Assembly: GCA_963934015.1 (NCBI GenBank)
Contig: CAWVWT010000006.1
Span: forward strand, 10,081-74,080
Source of the DNA: MGIIb-P sp963934015
GTDB lineage: Archaea; Thermoplasmatota; Poseidoniia; Poseidoniales; Thalassarchaeaceae
Reading direction: 5' to 3'
Length of the DNA stretch: 64,000 bases
Under the pieces are notes generated by a model, which was not told the DNA's origin, searched no databases, and worked only from the letters and a program-made list of their open reading frames with translations. This document shows, piece by piece, positions 42,671 through 51,504 of this stretch (position 1 is its first letter; every line of letters starts with the position of its first letter). The position numbers and the translations under genes were made by a program.

Positions 42671-42678
42671 TTATAAGC
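42671..42678 (-). promoter_or_regulatory. Candidate TATA box for the FAD oxidoreductase
   Basis: GCTTATAA (minus strand) is about 48 bases upstream of the TTG start, in the gap after the DoxX stop. It suggests that the oxidoreductase has its own promoter. Confidence 0.35.
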
Positions 42679-42711
42679 GAGTGTTTCACCGCTGTATTGC
42701 AAACAAAATGA

Positions 42712-43098
42712 CTAGGCTGATTTTTCACTGAAATTCAAGTCACCAGAGAGGTAGAGTGCCGCAATGATGAGCAACAATTGTGCCAACAATCGAAGCATGT
42801 GCTGTGGAGTTGTAAATACAGTACCGTTGAATCCAACATCATGGGTCCACATGTAGAGATTTGCTGGATAAACTCCAATTAGAAACAAAGCGATTAATCT
42901 CCCTGCAATGATTCTGGTTTCGGGGTGAATAATTGCTATACCGCCCGCAATTTCCATTCCACCCGAGATGTAAACCAGCATGAGCGGAAAAGGCAGGAAA
43001 GCGGGAATAATCTCAACAAACTTCTGTGGTTCTTTGAAGTGAGAAATCCCAATGAAAATGAAAGCCAAACCGTAAACGATGGCTAGCAAGTTCATCAT
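42712..43098 (-). CDS. DoxX-like membrane protein
   Basis: This 128-residue protein has four membrane segments and the DoxX-type motifs GISHFKEPQKFVEIIPAFLP and YISGGMEIAGGIAII, with MWTHDVGF near the third loop. Members of this family act with oxidoreductases or in thiosulfate:quinone oxidation, but for short DoxX-like proteins the role is unknown. ATG codons at 43098 and 43095 are both possible; an upstream TTG is less likely. It is upstream of the FAD oxidoreductase on the same strand, and a shared redox role is an inference. Confidence 0.82.
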   Translation of the reverse strand: MMNLLAIVYGLAFIFIGISHFKEPQKFVEIIPAFLPFPLMLVYISGGMEIAGGIAIIHPETRIIAGRLIALFLIGVYPANLYMWTHDVGFNGTVFTTPQHMLRLLAQLLLIIAALYLSGDLNFSEKSA

Positions 43099-43182
43099 CA
43101 ATCAAATCCACATGGAAGTATTTCAATTACTTTTCTCATGCTCAACCTAAATTTATGTGTGCAACGCTTTGAGTCACAACCG

Positions 43183-43190
43183 ATTATAGA
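43183..43190 (+). promoter_or_regulatory. Candidate TATA box for the SASA-type esterase
   Basis: ATTATAGA lies 22-29 bases before the ATG at 43212, which is the spacing expected for a leaderless archaeal transcript. A second A/T-rich element (ATAAATTTAGG on the minus strand, about 43146-43156) could serve the divergent DoxX gene. Confidence 0.4.
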
Positions 43191-43211
43191 GAAATACACC
43201 TCCCCCCGAAC

Positions 43212-45926
43212 ATGCGCGAGCGTAAAGCAGCCCTCCTGCTCACCTTCTTACTGCTTGCAGTTCCATGGGTCGGCCTTGCGCCTGAGGAATTTATTCCGCA
43301 CGATATTACGATTCGTGAATCGGTTGGTAGCGATGTCTCCGAGTCAGCCAATTACACGACTGTGTACCAGCTCAACATACCGGACGATGGTAAGTTCAAC
43401 AATGATCAAATTCCCTATTCTATTGACGACAGTGCGACCATTGATTTCACCTTTGATCGAGTTGCATATCACTTAGAATTACAGAAACCTGATGAAGACC
43501 GAATATGGGTGTTTGTTTCATTCCCTAGTCTCACCATGTACGCAGAAGAAATTGGCATCCCAACCTTTGCTTCAGGAGTCGAGTTCAAGCAATTGCTAAG
43601 CGATATGCAGGTGGAGTCCAATCATCCCAACCTCACAGGGTTGGGGGTAATTGACACCGGTGTAATCGAATTTTGGGGCACAAATTACGCCGCTAACAAC
43701 GGCTATGGAGTACCCAATGCAGATGGTTCATTGTTTGATTATGGGGATATTCAAAGTGGTGATGATACGGCCGGGTACGGTAGCATGCAAATTCATGATT
43801 ATGAATCCGGAGAGACCCTATTTTCTTACAGTGCATGGGGGTATGCAAGTGATGGTGCTGGTGATGATATTGGAATTGGAAAAAATCCAGATTCGGAAGG
43901 CAATCCAGACTGGACATTTTCTCAAAATTCTGGGGATTATGAAATCAAAACACTGACTGTACTGGTTCACCCAGGCCCAACACCAATCGGACTCATGGTC
44001 GATTTGGAATCCCCTGATTCCCATCAAATCGTCCAGAGGGACGAATACAGTATGGGCACATTCCCAGTTTATGGATCAACTGAACATACTATCGATTCTA
44101 TCGAAGGAAGGCACACTTCTTTGGATAATGGGACACCTTCAGATTGGATTCATGTCACAGTTCCAATCGGTTCCAATTTCTATGGAAACTTCGATGTGCC
44201 TACAGGGTGGCACCGTCTCGAATTCCGTTTGATGAATGATGGCCAGCAACTTGACATTCTAACCGTCGAACCAGTTGGGGTTGGAGAAGTATTCATCGTT
44301 GCGGGCCAATCTAATTCAGCCAATCATGGAGAGTACCCTCTGGCCCCCACCGACCCACGTGTCAGTACTTGGGGGCCAGACGGGTGGCGTTTTGGACATG
44401 ATCCGCAACCTGCAGCCACAGGGAATAGTGGTTCACCTTGGCCGGTGCTTGGCGATTTGCTTGCCAATCGATACGATGTTCCAATTGGATTCTTGTCTGT
44501 GGGTTATGGTGGAACACAAGTTGACCGCTGGGTCCCTGCAGAAAACGACCTATTTCCACGTATCACCGAAGCTCTTGATGCAGTGCAACCCAGTGGTGCA
44601 AGAGCCATTCTTTGGCATCAGGGTGAAAGCAATGCAGGTGGAACTACGACTGAAGATTATGCTGAGATGATGGCTGCTGTAGTTTTGGGTAGCCGTGCAC
44701 ATACCGGTGTGGAAATCCCTTGGTTTCTCGCACGAGTCGGTTTCGTCCCCAATGGAGACCCCGTCAAGATGAGTTGGGTTGTTGGTGGTCAGGATGCAGT
44801 CATCGATGCGGACCCATTGACGTTTGCCGGCCCACATACCGATGACCTCAATGGAACAGATTGGCGCTATGATACAATTCACTTCAATGAAGCAGGATTA
44901 CGTGAGCATGCAACTAGATGGGACACGCGAATTGCAACCGCTATGAACGGATTACTGCACTTAATTTTCGATACCGACGGCGATGGTGTTTACGATGATG
45001 ATGACCTTTGTCAAGGAACACCCTCAAATGTCGATATTTTCACAGATGGTTGCAGTGAAGAACAGAGAGAAGTGGGCAGTACGATCGATTCAGACAATGA
45101 TGGGATTATGGATAATTCTGATTATTGCCCCAATACACCAGAAGGTGAATCCGTTTACACTGATGGTTGTAGTGGCAGCCAACGCGATGCAGATGGAGAC
45201 GGCGTATCTGATGCTGCTGACCTATGCCCCGGCTCGGATGACACCACCGATGTGGATACAGATGGAGTGCCAGATGGTTGTGATGATCTCATAGATACCG
45301 ACGGCGATGGTGTCTCGGATGGAGATGAACGCTGTATTGGCTACGATGACAACATCGATGTGGATGTAGATGGTTATCCCGATGCCTGTGATATCCTCAT
45401 CGACAGCGATTACGATGATGTGGCGGATGCCGAAGACCAATGTCCCGGTTTTGATGACGCCATCGATATGGATGCGGATGGTATCGCAGACGGTTGCGAT
45501 TCATTGATTGATTCCGATGGAGATGGACGTGCCGACTTCGCCGATGCCTGCCATGGTCACGATGATGCCATCGATGAAGATATGGACAACATTCCGGATG
45601 GTTGTGATTCATTCATCGGAAAAGAAACTGAATCCCAAACCAATCCTGTGATGATGCAAGGTGGAATCGCCCTTGCAGCCACCTTGTTGTTTGCTCTTTT
45701 TTCGATACTCGCCCTTAGCATGATGCGTAAGGAAAAACCATCTCATATTCATTCACCTCCAATTCCTGCTGAGACCCTGTTTGATTTGGCCACTGGTCCG
45801 GGTTCGTACTTGGATGGCGTTTGGAATGAAGGTGAAGAATGGTTGGAAGAACCTGCTGATAGTGGAACTTGGTACAAGCGTGATCAAGAAACCCGCCAAT
45901 GGATTATACACGAATCTGACGAATGA
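43212..45926 (+). CDS. SASA-type carbohydrate esterase with thrombospondin type-3 repeats and membrane anchor
   Basis: This 904-residue protein has a signal peptide (1-23), N-terminal beta-rich domains, and a sialate/xylan acetylesterase-type domain of the SGNH family. The catalytic Ser block is in FIVAGQSNSANHG, the family ILWHQGESNAGG block follows, and the catalytic Asp-His in DTIHFNEAG. A run of thrombospondin type-3 loops (about residues 590-800) and a membrane segment near 820 follow. The C-terminal cytoplasmic tail ends in an aromatic stretch (GTWYKRDQETRQWIIHESDE). It would remove acetyl groups from polysaccharides outside the cell. The exact sugar is not known. Confidence 0.9.
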   Translation: MRERKAALLLTFLLLAVPWVGLAPEEFIPHDITIRESVGSDVSESANYTTVYQLNIPDDGKFNNDQIPYSIDDSATIDFTFDRVAYHLELQKPDEDRIWVFVSFPSLTMYAEEIGIPTFASGVEFKQLLSDMQVESNHPNLTGLGVIDTGVIEFWGTNYAANNGYGVPNADGSLFDYGDIQSGDDTAGYGSMQIHDYESGETLFSYSAWGYASDGAGDDIGIGKNPDSEGNPDWTFSQNSGDYEIKTLTVLVHPGPTPIGLMVDLESPDSHQIVQRDEYSMGTFPVYGSTEHTIDSIEGRHTSLDNGTPSDWIHVTVPIGSNFYGNFDVPTGWHRLEFRLMNDGQQLDILTVEPVGVGEVFIVAGQSNSANHGEYPLAPTDPRVSTWGPDGWRFGHDPQPAATGNSGSPWPVLGDLLANRYDVPIGFLSVGYGGTQVDRWVPAENDLFPRITEALDAVQPSGARAILWHQGESNAGGTTTEDYAEMMAAVVLGSRAHTGVEIPWFLARVGFVPNGDPVKMSWVVGGQDAVIDADPLTFAGPHTDDLNGTDWRYDTIHFNEAGLREHATRWDTRIATAMNGLLHLIFDTDGDGVYDDDDLCQGTPSNVDIFTDGCSEEQREVGSTIDSDNDGIMDNSDYCPNTPEGESVYTDGCSGSQRDADGDGVSDAADLCPGSDDTTDVDTDGVPDGCDDLIDTDGDGVSDGDERCIGYDDNIDVDVDGYPDACDILIDSDYDDVADAEDQCPGFDDAIDMDADGIADGCDSLIDSDGDGRADFADACHGHDDAIDEDMDNIPDGCDSFIGKETESQTNPVMMQGGIALAATLLFALFSILALSMMRKEKPSHIHSPPIPAETLFDLATGPGSYLDGVWNEGEEWLEEPADSGTWYKRDQETRQWIIHESDE

Positions 45927-45948
45927 ATTCGTCTGATTGCAGCAGAAG

Positions 45949-46021
45949 TAGGCCCCCCCGGATTCGAACCAGGGTCGTGGGATCCAGAACCCCACATGAT
46001 GGACCGCTACACCAGGGGCCT
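45949..46021 (-). tRNA. tRNA-Gln (CTG), no encoded CCA
   Basis: On the minus strand the sequence folds into a cloverleaf with acceptor AGGCCCC/GGGGCCT, anticodon loop TTCTGGA (anticodon CTG), and T arm CCTGG/CCGGG closing TTCGAAT. The discriminator is A and the downstream CTT shows that CCA is not encoded. It lies between the convergent esterase and phosphatase genes. Confidence 0.95.
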
Positions 46022-46050
46022 AAGCAAACCTGCGATTGGCCCCCCGTATT

Positions 46051-47367
46051 TCAACGCAACCGACGTATAGCAGCGCCAAACATGGCTAAAATTGGTAACG
46101 ATACGCCAAATCCAGGGACCCCTAGAAACCCATCATCAGAATCACTTCTAAGTGGTGATTCCTGTAGGATAAATTCATCACCAATGGTTCCATCTATTCG
46201 GTAGTGTGTGAATAAAATTTCTTTCGCATCTCCGTCATACACCAATCGCGTCCATCCATAGGTGCTATTCTCACGATACGCACTCCATTCTGGCTGTGGT
46301 TCATCCAACTCTTCGTAGGCCGAACGACCTGCGATTCCAATGACCAGATGAATGGGACCACTTCCTCTTGCAAACCGCATTCCTTCGCCTTCATCTTGGA
46401 CGGTTTCTCCCGAAACAGGCCATGTTCTTTCATAGAAATGATCGTGTCCAGCAATTACCAAATCAACGCCTTGAGTGACATAGAGTTCTTCCAAAGCATC
46501 ACGCAATTCAACTTCAGAGCCGTGGTAACTGTTACTGGAATACATTGGCTTGTGGCCGTACACAATCACGAACGGTGTCACATCTCGATTGACTCCAGAT
46601 AAATCCTGTTCAAGCCAAGAATACTGGGTGCTACCGGGTTGGTAATCATGTTCGGTCGAGATGAAGACCATGTGTACACCTGGAACATTTCGGCTGTACC
46701 AAAAAATCTCGGATTCCACCTGTCCGTCTGAATCGAAGCGATGTTCGTATGGAGAAAATTCGTAACCCGGTTCATTCTCATGATTTCCAACCGCTGTCAC
46801 CCAAGGAATGCTGGTCATGCTATCTTGTTGGAAGTTGAACCAATTGTCCCAAGCTGATTGCTCACCATCTGCATAAGAAATATCGCCGGATATTGTCACC
46901 ATCTGGGCTTCTGAATCTGCAATGATTGCTTCACTCACATCCATCGCTTCACTAGAGTCACCATGGTCGCCAATTGAAATCCATTCGAAGTGCTCTGCGG
47001 ATGAATCGATGGGTGTGAAGGTAAATTCTTCGGACCAATCTCCACCACTACCCACTCGATAGGTCACCTCTTCACCAGATGTGAGTCCAGTCATTGAGGC
47101 CATGTGGAAAGCCATATCGTGATTGTAGCAGTAATCGGTACTGGGGGATGTTTGCCCATCCCATTCCACTTCACCTGTAGATCGACCCTCTGTGGACCAA
47201 ATGACATTCATCACCGTCGCATCATCAGTCACCTGCAAGTGAATCTGTTGTGGTTGTGTGCTCCCGGTCAGTGTTCCTGGGCATTCCTGGAGAGTTTCCC
47301 CTAAGTTCTGCGCATGTGCCAAAGGCACGAGCATCAACAAAACGAGGAGAAAAGCGGTTGCGCGCAC
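46051..47367 (-). CDS. Purple acid phosphatase-like secreted metallophosphoesterase with PGF-CTERM-like tail
   Basis: This 438-residue protein begins with a signal peptide (GTG start, MRATAFLLVLLMLVPLAHA) and an N-terminal Fn3-like domain (RSTGEVEWDGQTSPSTDYCY). The dinuclear-metal motifs are SIGDHGDSS, GDISYADGEQSAWDNWF, VGNHENEPG, YGHKPMYS and GHDHFYER. It would release phosphate from organic esters outside the cell. The C-terminus ends PGFGVSLPILAMFGAAIRRLR: a PGF motif, a hydrophobic stretch and an Arg-rich end, matching the PGF-CTERM signal processed by archaeosortase A. It is the only protein in this window with that signal. Confidence 0.9.
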   Translation of the reverse strand: MRATAFLLVLLMLVPLAHAQNLGETLQECPGTLTGSTQPQQIHLQVTDDATVMNVIWSTEGRSTGEVEWDGQTSPSTDYCYNHDMAFHMASMTGLTSGEEVTYRVGSGGDWSEEFTFTPIDSSAEHFEWISIGDHGDSSEAMDVSEAIIADSEAQMVTISGDISYADGEQSAWDNWFNFQQDSMTSIPWVTAVGNHENEPGYEFSPYEHRFDSDGQVESEIFWYSRNVPGVHMVFISTEHDYQPGSTQYSWLEQDLSGVNRDVTPFVIVYGHKPMYSSNSYHGSEVELRDALEELYVTQGVDLVIAGHDHFYERTWPVSGETVQDEGEGMRFARGSGPIHLVIGIAGRSAYEELDEPQPEWSAYRENSTYGWTRLVYDGDAKEILFTHYRIDGTIGDEFILQESPLRSDSDDGFLGVPGFGVSLPILAMFGAAIRRLR

Positions 47368-47391
47368 ACTACGCGCAGAGGTGGTGTGGTC

Positions 47392-48426
47392 TCAAGCCTT
47401 GCCACGGAATCGGGCATTCAGTGTATCTAGACTAGCAGCGCTTGGTCGCATGGTGTTGTCATCAACTTCGGAGAGTGGCGTTTCGACCAGACACTGATCT
47501 TCAGTCGCTGTGGCTTTGGTCGGGTCAAAGTAAAGCAAACCGGTCACGTGCTTGTCCTCTGATTCGGCCTTGTGCAGTGCAGTGAGAGCTGCCATTGCAT
47601 CACTCGGGTCATGGTCTGAACCAATTGTTTCCAGTCGGAGTGTACTCCCATCGAATAGGGTGATGTCATGGAATTCTCCCTCCGGAGCAGCAGCGGATTC
47701 AATCGGTGTTTGCGTAGGGATGTAATCGTAAGCGTGCAATTCAACATCATTGTCTTTGACATAGGTGTAAGAACGCAAACTCTCATCGTTGTTGTTGAAT
47801 GTTACACAGGGGGATATAATGTCGATGAGTGCGAAGCCTTTGTGGCTCATCGCTGCCTTCATCAGTGCAGTCAGTTGCTTCTTTGAACCGCTAAATGAAC
47901 GGGCGACAAACGTACAACCTAGATTGATGGCCAACTTACACAAATCGATGGGTTGGTGCTCATTTGTAGGCCCCTTCTTCTTCTTGCTACCTTTGACCGC
48001 CGTCGCGCTGTATTGTCCCTTGGTCAAGCCATAGACACCATTGTTCTCAAGCACATAGACCATGTCCAAATTTCTCCGGACAGCATGAATGAATTGTCCA
48101 ATCCCAATACTGGCAGAATCACCATCACCAGAGACCGCGAGGAAAGTGAGGCCGCGGTTACCCATGGCCGCTCCAGTGGTTACCGCGGGCATTCGACCGT
48201 GAACGGTATTGAATCCGTGAGATTTTCCAAGGAAATATGCCGGTGTCTTGCTGCTGCAACCAATCCCACTCATCTTGGCTAACTTTTCTGGGTGCAAACC
48301 ATTGTCCCAAGCCGCATTGATGATGACATTGCTAATTTGGTCGTGCCCACAACCAGGACAAAGGGTTGATTTTCCGCCCGTATAGTCGTCCTTTGGCAAA
48401 TCGATAACATTTAGTTTGATGGTCAT
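47392..48426 (-). CDS. korB: 2-oxoacid:ferredoxin oxidoreductase beta subunit
   Basis: This 344-residue subunit binds thiamine diphosphate. CPGCGH and GIGCSSK carry Fe-S cysteines, and the GDGDSASIGIGQFIHAVRRN to ENNGVYGLTKGQYS region is the ThDP/Mg motif. It decarboxylates 2-oxoacids, probably 2-oxoglutarate, to acyl-CoA and reduced ferredoxin. Its ATG overlaps the stop codon of korA in an ATGA arrangement, giving translational coupling. Aconitase lies nearby. Substrate preference cannot be settled by sequence alone. Confidence 0.93.
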   Translation of the reverse strand: MTIKLNVIDLPKDDYTGGKSTLCPGCGHDQISNVIINAAWDNGLHPEKLAKMSGIGCSSKTPAYFLGKSHGFNTVHGRMPAVTTGAAMGNRGLTFLAVSGDGDSASIGIGQFIHAVRRNLDMVYVLENNGVYGLTKGQYSATAVKGSKKKKGPTNEHQPIDLCKLAINLGCTFVARSFSGSKKQLTALMKAAMSHKGFALIDIISPCVTFNNNDESLRSYTYVKDNDVELHAYDYIPTQTPIESAAAPEGEFHDITLFDGSTLRLETIGSDHDPSDAMAALTALHKAESEDKHVTGLLYFDPTKATATEDQCLVETPLSEVDDNTMRPSAASLDTLNARFRGKA

Positions 48427-50216
48427 TCACCCACCTCCTTCAGTACATTCTTGATTAATTCTGAATAGTGACGGGCACGTGGTGGCATGCCGTCTGAATA
48501 GGCTGCACTATGCATCCTTGGAATGAGTTCATGGGGCAATTCTCTACGCAAGATACCGTAGAGTTGCCCATCTCGATTGATTTCGAGTACAATCACAGTC
48601 TCATGATCTTGAATAAATTGCTCGACAACCGGTGAAAGTGGTAGACTCCGAACCCGGCACTGGCTGACCTTGCGGCCGATTTCATCTTCCAAAATATCAT
48701 CGATTTCCTGAATGGAGTTTTCCATTGACCCATAATAGATGATGCCGACTTCTTTCTCAACTTCTTCGCGAAGAACAGGTTGAGGTAACCAAGTTCGTGC
48801 ATTGTCCATCTTGCGCTTGAGGCGCATCATGAGGGCTTGATAAACTTCGGGTTTTTCAGAATAAATACCATCTTCATCATGACCAGTTCCACGGTAGAGA
48901 ATGGGGTCTAAGCCAGAGCCAGGGAGTGTGCGATAGGGAATTCCATCCCCGTCAACATCCCGATAGCGACCGTAGTTTTCGATGGCGTCTAATTCAGCCT
49001 GTGTCCGCAGGACCTTTCCACGATCCATTGGTGTTTCTGGATATTCGAATCCTTTGCAAGCCCACCGATTCATACCCAAATCAAGGTCACTGAAACCAAA
49101 GACCACGGTTTGGAGACGCTCGGCAACATCGAATGCTTTCCAGCCATACTCAAAGCATTCTTGCATATTACCGGGAATCAGAACGGGATGTGTTGTGTCA
49201 CCATGGCTGGCCTCATACAGCATTGTGAGGTCACCTTGTTGTGTTCGTGTTGGTAATCCTGTTGAAGGGCCGGTTCGGTTGACATCCCAAATGACACCTG
49301 GGATTTCGGCGAAATAGGCGAGGCCAATGAATTCCGACATTAGGGAAATTCCAGGGCCACTCGTGGCAGTCATTGCACGAATGCCAGACCAACCACCCCC
49401 GACAACCATGCCAGCAGCTGCCAATTCATCTTCTGCTTGGATGACTGCACAGTAGTGGTCGCCATTCTCATCCGACCGAAGTTCAGGAATGTAGGCGATG
49501 ATTCCTTCAGCTAAACTGCTACTCGGTGTGATTGGATACCACGACAACAGACCGACACCACCGTAGTGGCTGCCGAGTGCAACCGCTTCATTGCCTTCAA
49601 CCAAGAATAGGTTTTCATCAACATCACGTGGTTCAATTCTGAATGGAATCATGGAGATATCTGCATTATCCTTAATGAAGTTCCGACCAAGATCTACAGC
49701 TTCTAGATTAAGTTCAATTGCCCTTGCCTTACCCTTGAATTGTTGGACCAAAGCTGCATCGAGGGCGGCATCATCCAGACCAAGGATTTCAGCGAGAAGG
49801 CCAACATACACCATATTGGATATCATTTTGCCCAATTTTGGATTCAGCCCACGTCCCATTTTGGTCATTGGCACACCAATGACAGTGCAGTCATCGCGGT
49901 CAACAGGCATCTTGACATCCGTGTTGAATAGGATGAGTGTACCGGGTAGACAATTTGCAATATCATCATCCCAAGTTGCTTTGTTCATGATGATTTGAAT
50001 GTGAGTTCGATCACCGGGGGCTTGGTAGCCATTGTCACTGACTCGCAGAATATACCAAGTGGGCAATCCTGAGATATTACTCGGAAAGAGGTTCTTGCCA
50101 CTGACTGGGACACCCATGTTGAACATGGTATGCAATAGAATCAGATTCGCAGATTGCGAACCGGTTCCGTTGGCCGTGGCGATATTCAGTTGGAAGTCGT
50201 TGACAATCCGTTCCAT
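48423..50216 (-). CDS. korA: 2-oxoacid:ferredoxin oxidoreductase alpha subunit (gamma-alpha fusion)
   Basis: This 597-residue subunit fuses the N-terminal gamma domain (IATANGTGSQSANLILLHTMFNMG) with the alpha pyrimidine-binding domain (GLLSWYPITPSSSLAEGI). The alpha part ends with the usual C-terminal transketolase-like domain (VYYGSMENS-type strand). It pairs with KorB to form the alpha2beta2 enzyme. ATG 50216 starts at MERIVNDFQL; a longer frame to 50324 would run through a hairpin at 50242-50256 and lacks conserved sequence. A four-base overlap with korB shows they are cotranscribed. Divergent from the cyclophilin gene. Confidence 0.93.
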   Translation of the reverse strand: MERIVNDFQLNIATANGTGSQSANLILLHTMFNMGVPVSGKNLFPSNISGLPTWYILRVSDNGYQAPGDRTHIQIIMNKATWDDDIANCLPGTLILFNTDVKMPVDRDDCTVIGVPMTKMGRGLNPKLGKMISNMVYVGLLAEILGLDDAALDAALVQQFKGKARAIELNLEAVDLGRNFIKDNADISMIPFRIEPRDVDENLFLVEGNEAVALGSHYGGVGLLSWYPITPSSSLAEGIIAYIPELRSDENGDHYCAVIQAEDELAAAGMVVGGGWSGIRAMTATSGPGISLMSEFIGLAYFAEIPGVIWDVNRTGPSTGLPTRTQQGDLTMLYEASHGDTTHPVLIPGNMQECFEYGWKAFDVAERLQTVVFGFSDLDLGMNRWACKGFEYPETPMDRGKVLRTQAELDAIENYGRYRDVDGDGIPYRTLPGSGLDPILYRGTGHDEDGIYSEKPEVYQALMMRLKRKMDNARTWLPQPVLREEVEKEVGIIYYGSMENSIQEIDDILEDEIGRKVSQCRVRSLPLSPVVEQFIQDHETVIVLEINRDGQLYGILRRELPHELIPRMHSAAYSDGMPPRARHYSELIKNVLKEVGE

Positions 50217-50241
50217 CGGTGACGATGTCTCCTGAGCGCGG

Positions 50242-50256
50242 GGGGGCGTAGCCCCC
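50242..50256 (-). other. Hairpin in the korA leader
   Basis: GGGGGC and GCCCCC pair perfectly around GTA (TAC on the minus strand), 26 bases upstream of the korA ATG. It lies in the 226-base divergent gap between korA and the cyclophilin gene, whose remaining sequence shows no gene. Confidence 0.45.
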
Positions 50257-50442
50257 TTGCTTGTGAGTGGGCCCCGAGTCGTGCCGATAATAGGCATTAC
50301 TGCGCCATCGGCTACTTTCACCATCGGTTGATTAGAGACTCGGTGCCCCGAACAAGGTGTAAATTACCGCCTTCACCCTGTATGTTTTGTATTATCGCCG
50401 TCTTCCGCTGCGGTTTTGAAGGAGACCGGACTCGGCGGGCAC

Positions 50443-51438
50443 ATGGTGTCCAAGAAGATTGAGCAAGGTTGGCTCAAAGCCGAGATGCAAATTAAAATGG
50501 AAAATCCTGCCGAAGCGCTTGAGATTCTACGTGAAACTGATGTTGAAGCGAAAGAATCGAAAACATGGAAACTCGCAGGGGAAGCCAAAGCGATACAGGC
50601 TCGCCAATCAGGCAATGACAAGAGATTGTTCAAGGAGGCTGTTGGCCACTATGAAAGCGCCCTTAAGGCCAATCCAAATGATAAGAAGGCCCGTCGCAAT
50701 CTCAACAGCCTCAGATCTGAGATGGATGGTCTTGGCATTCGTGCGGGCGGTATGGCATTGTTCATCGATGATGGTGCACCAACATTCCTCGGTATCGTCA
50801 GTATCGTTGTGGCCATCGGTTTGGTATTGGTTGGACTCAAAGTCCTCCCCGATGTTATTGTAGGTACTTCAAACGATGTTGCCGTCGTGACAATATCCTT
50901 CCAATCTGATATCAATGACCCATCCAGCCGCCAATCTGTGGACGTCACGATTGAGTTGCACCGAGATGATGCACCACTCCATGTGGACAATTTCGTCAAA
51001 TTGGCTGAACGCGGTTTGTATGATAATACAATTTTCCATCGTGTCATTGACGATTTCATGATTCAAGGTGGCGATTTTCAGAATTCCGATGGAACTGGTG
51101 GCTATGCTGCTGAATTCTACGGTTACTGCAATGGCCAATCCTCTGTAGCAGATTGTTCAGCAGAGACTGATTACACAGTTCCAGATGAAGCAGACAATGG
51201 CCTTCTACACGATTCATGTGTCATTTCGATGGCTAAAACATCCGCTGAGAATACCGGGGGGAGTCAATTTTTCTTAATTCCAGAAGACAGCGTTCCTGAT
51301 TGGCTTGATGGCGTTCACACCGTCTTTGGGACGATTACGTCTGGGTGTGGATTTGTGACTCAAATCAGTGAGGTCGCGACAGGAGAGGGGGATAATCCAC
51401 TCACCACCGTCACTCTGGAAAGTGTTGTCATCTCCTGA
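50443..51438 (+). CDS. Membrane-anchored cyclophilin-type peptidyl-prolyl isomerase
   Basis: This 331-residue protein starts with a cytoplasmic helical TPR-like region (residues 1-100; AVGHYESALKANPNDKKARRNL), one membrane segment at about 113-134, and a C-terminal cyclophilin domain (about 146-331). The catalytic region has NTIFHRVIDDFMIQGGDF and GGSQFFLIP, the standard cyclophilin motifs. With the N-terminus inside, the isomerase is outside the membrane, where it could help fold secreted proteins. ATG 50443 is used; a TTG at 50416 is possible. The joined TPR-like and cyclophilin domains are uncommon. Confidence 0.88.
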   Translation: MVSKKIEQGWLKAEMQIKMENPAEALEILRETDVEAKESKTWKLAGEAKAIQARQSGNDKRLFKEAVGHYESALKANPNDKKARRNLNSLRSEMDGLGIRAGGMALFIDDGAPTFLGIVSIVVAIGLVLVGLKVLPDVIVGTSNDVAVVTISFQSDINDPSSRQSVDVTIELHRDDAPLHVDNFVKLAERGLYDNTIFHRVIDDFMIQGGDFQNSDGTGGYAAEFYGYCNGQSSVADCSAETDYTVPDEADNGLLHDSCVISMAKTSAENTGGSQFFLIPEDSVPDWLDGVHTVFGTITSGCGFVTQISEVATGEGDNPLTTVTLESVVIS

Positions 51439-51504
51439 ATCGGTCGTTATTCAGTGACTTGATTTGAGAGTGACGTTCAAGGATGTCCGCCCGGTCGTCG
51501 TACC

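Noticed and set aside
50217..50324. Upstream extension of korA
   Set aside because: The segment contains a hairpin and no family conservation; MERIVNDF fits a normal N-terminus.
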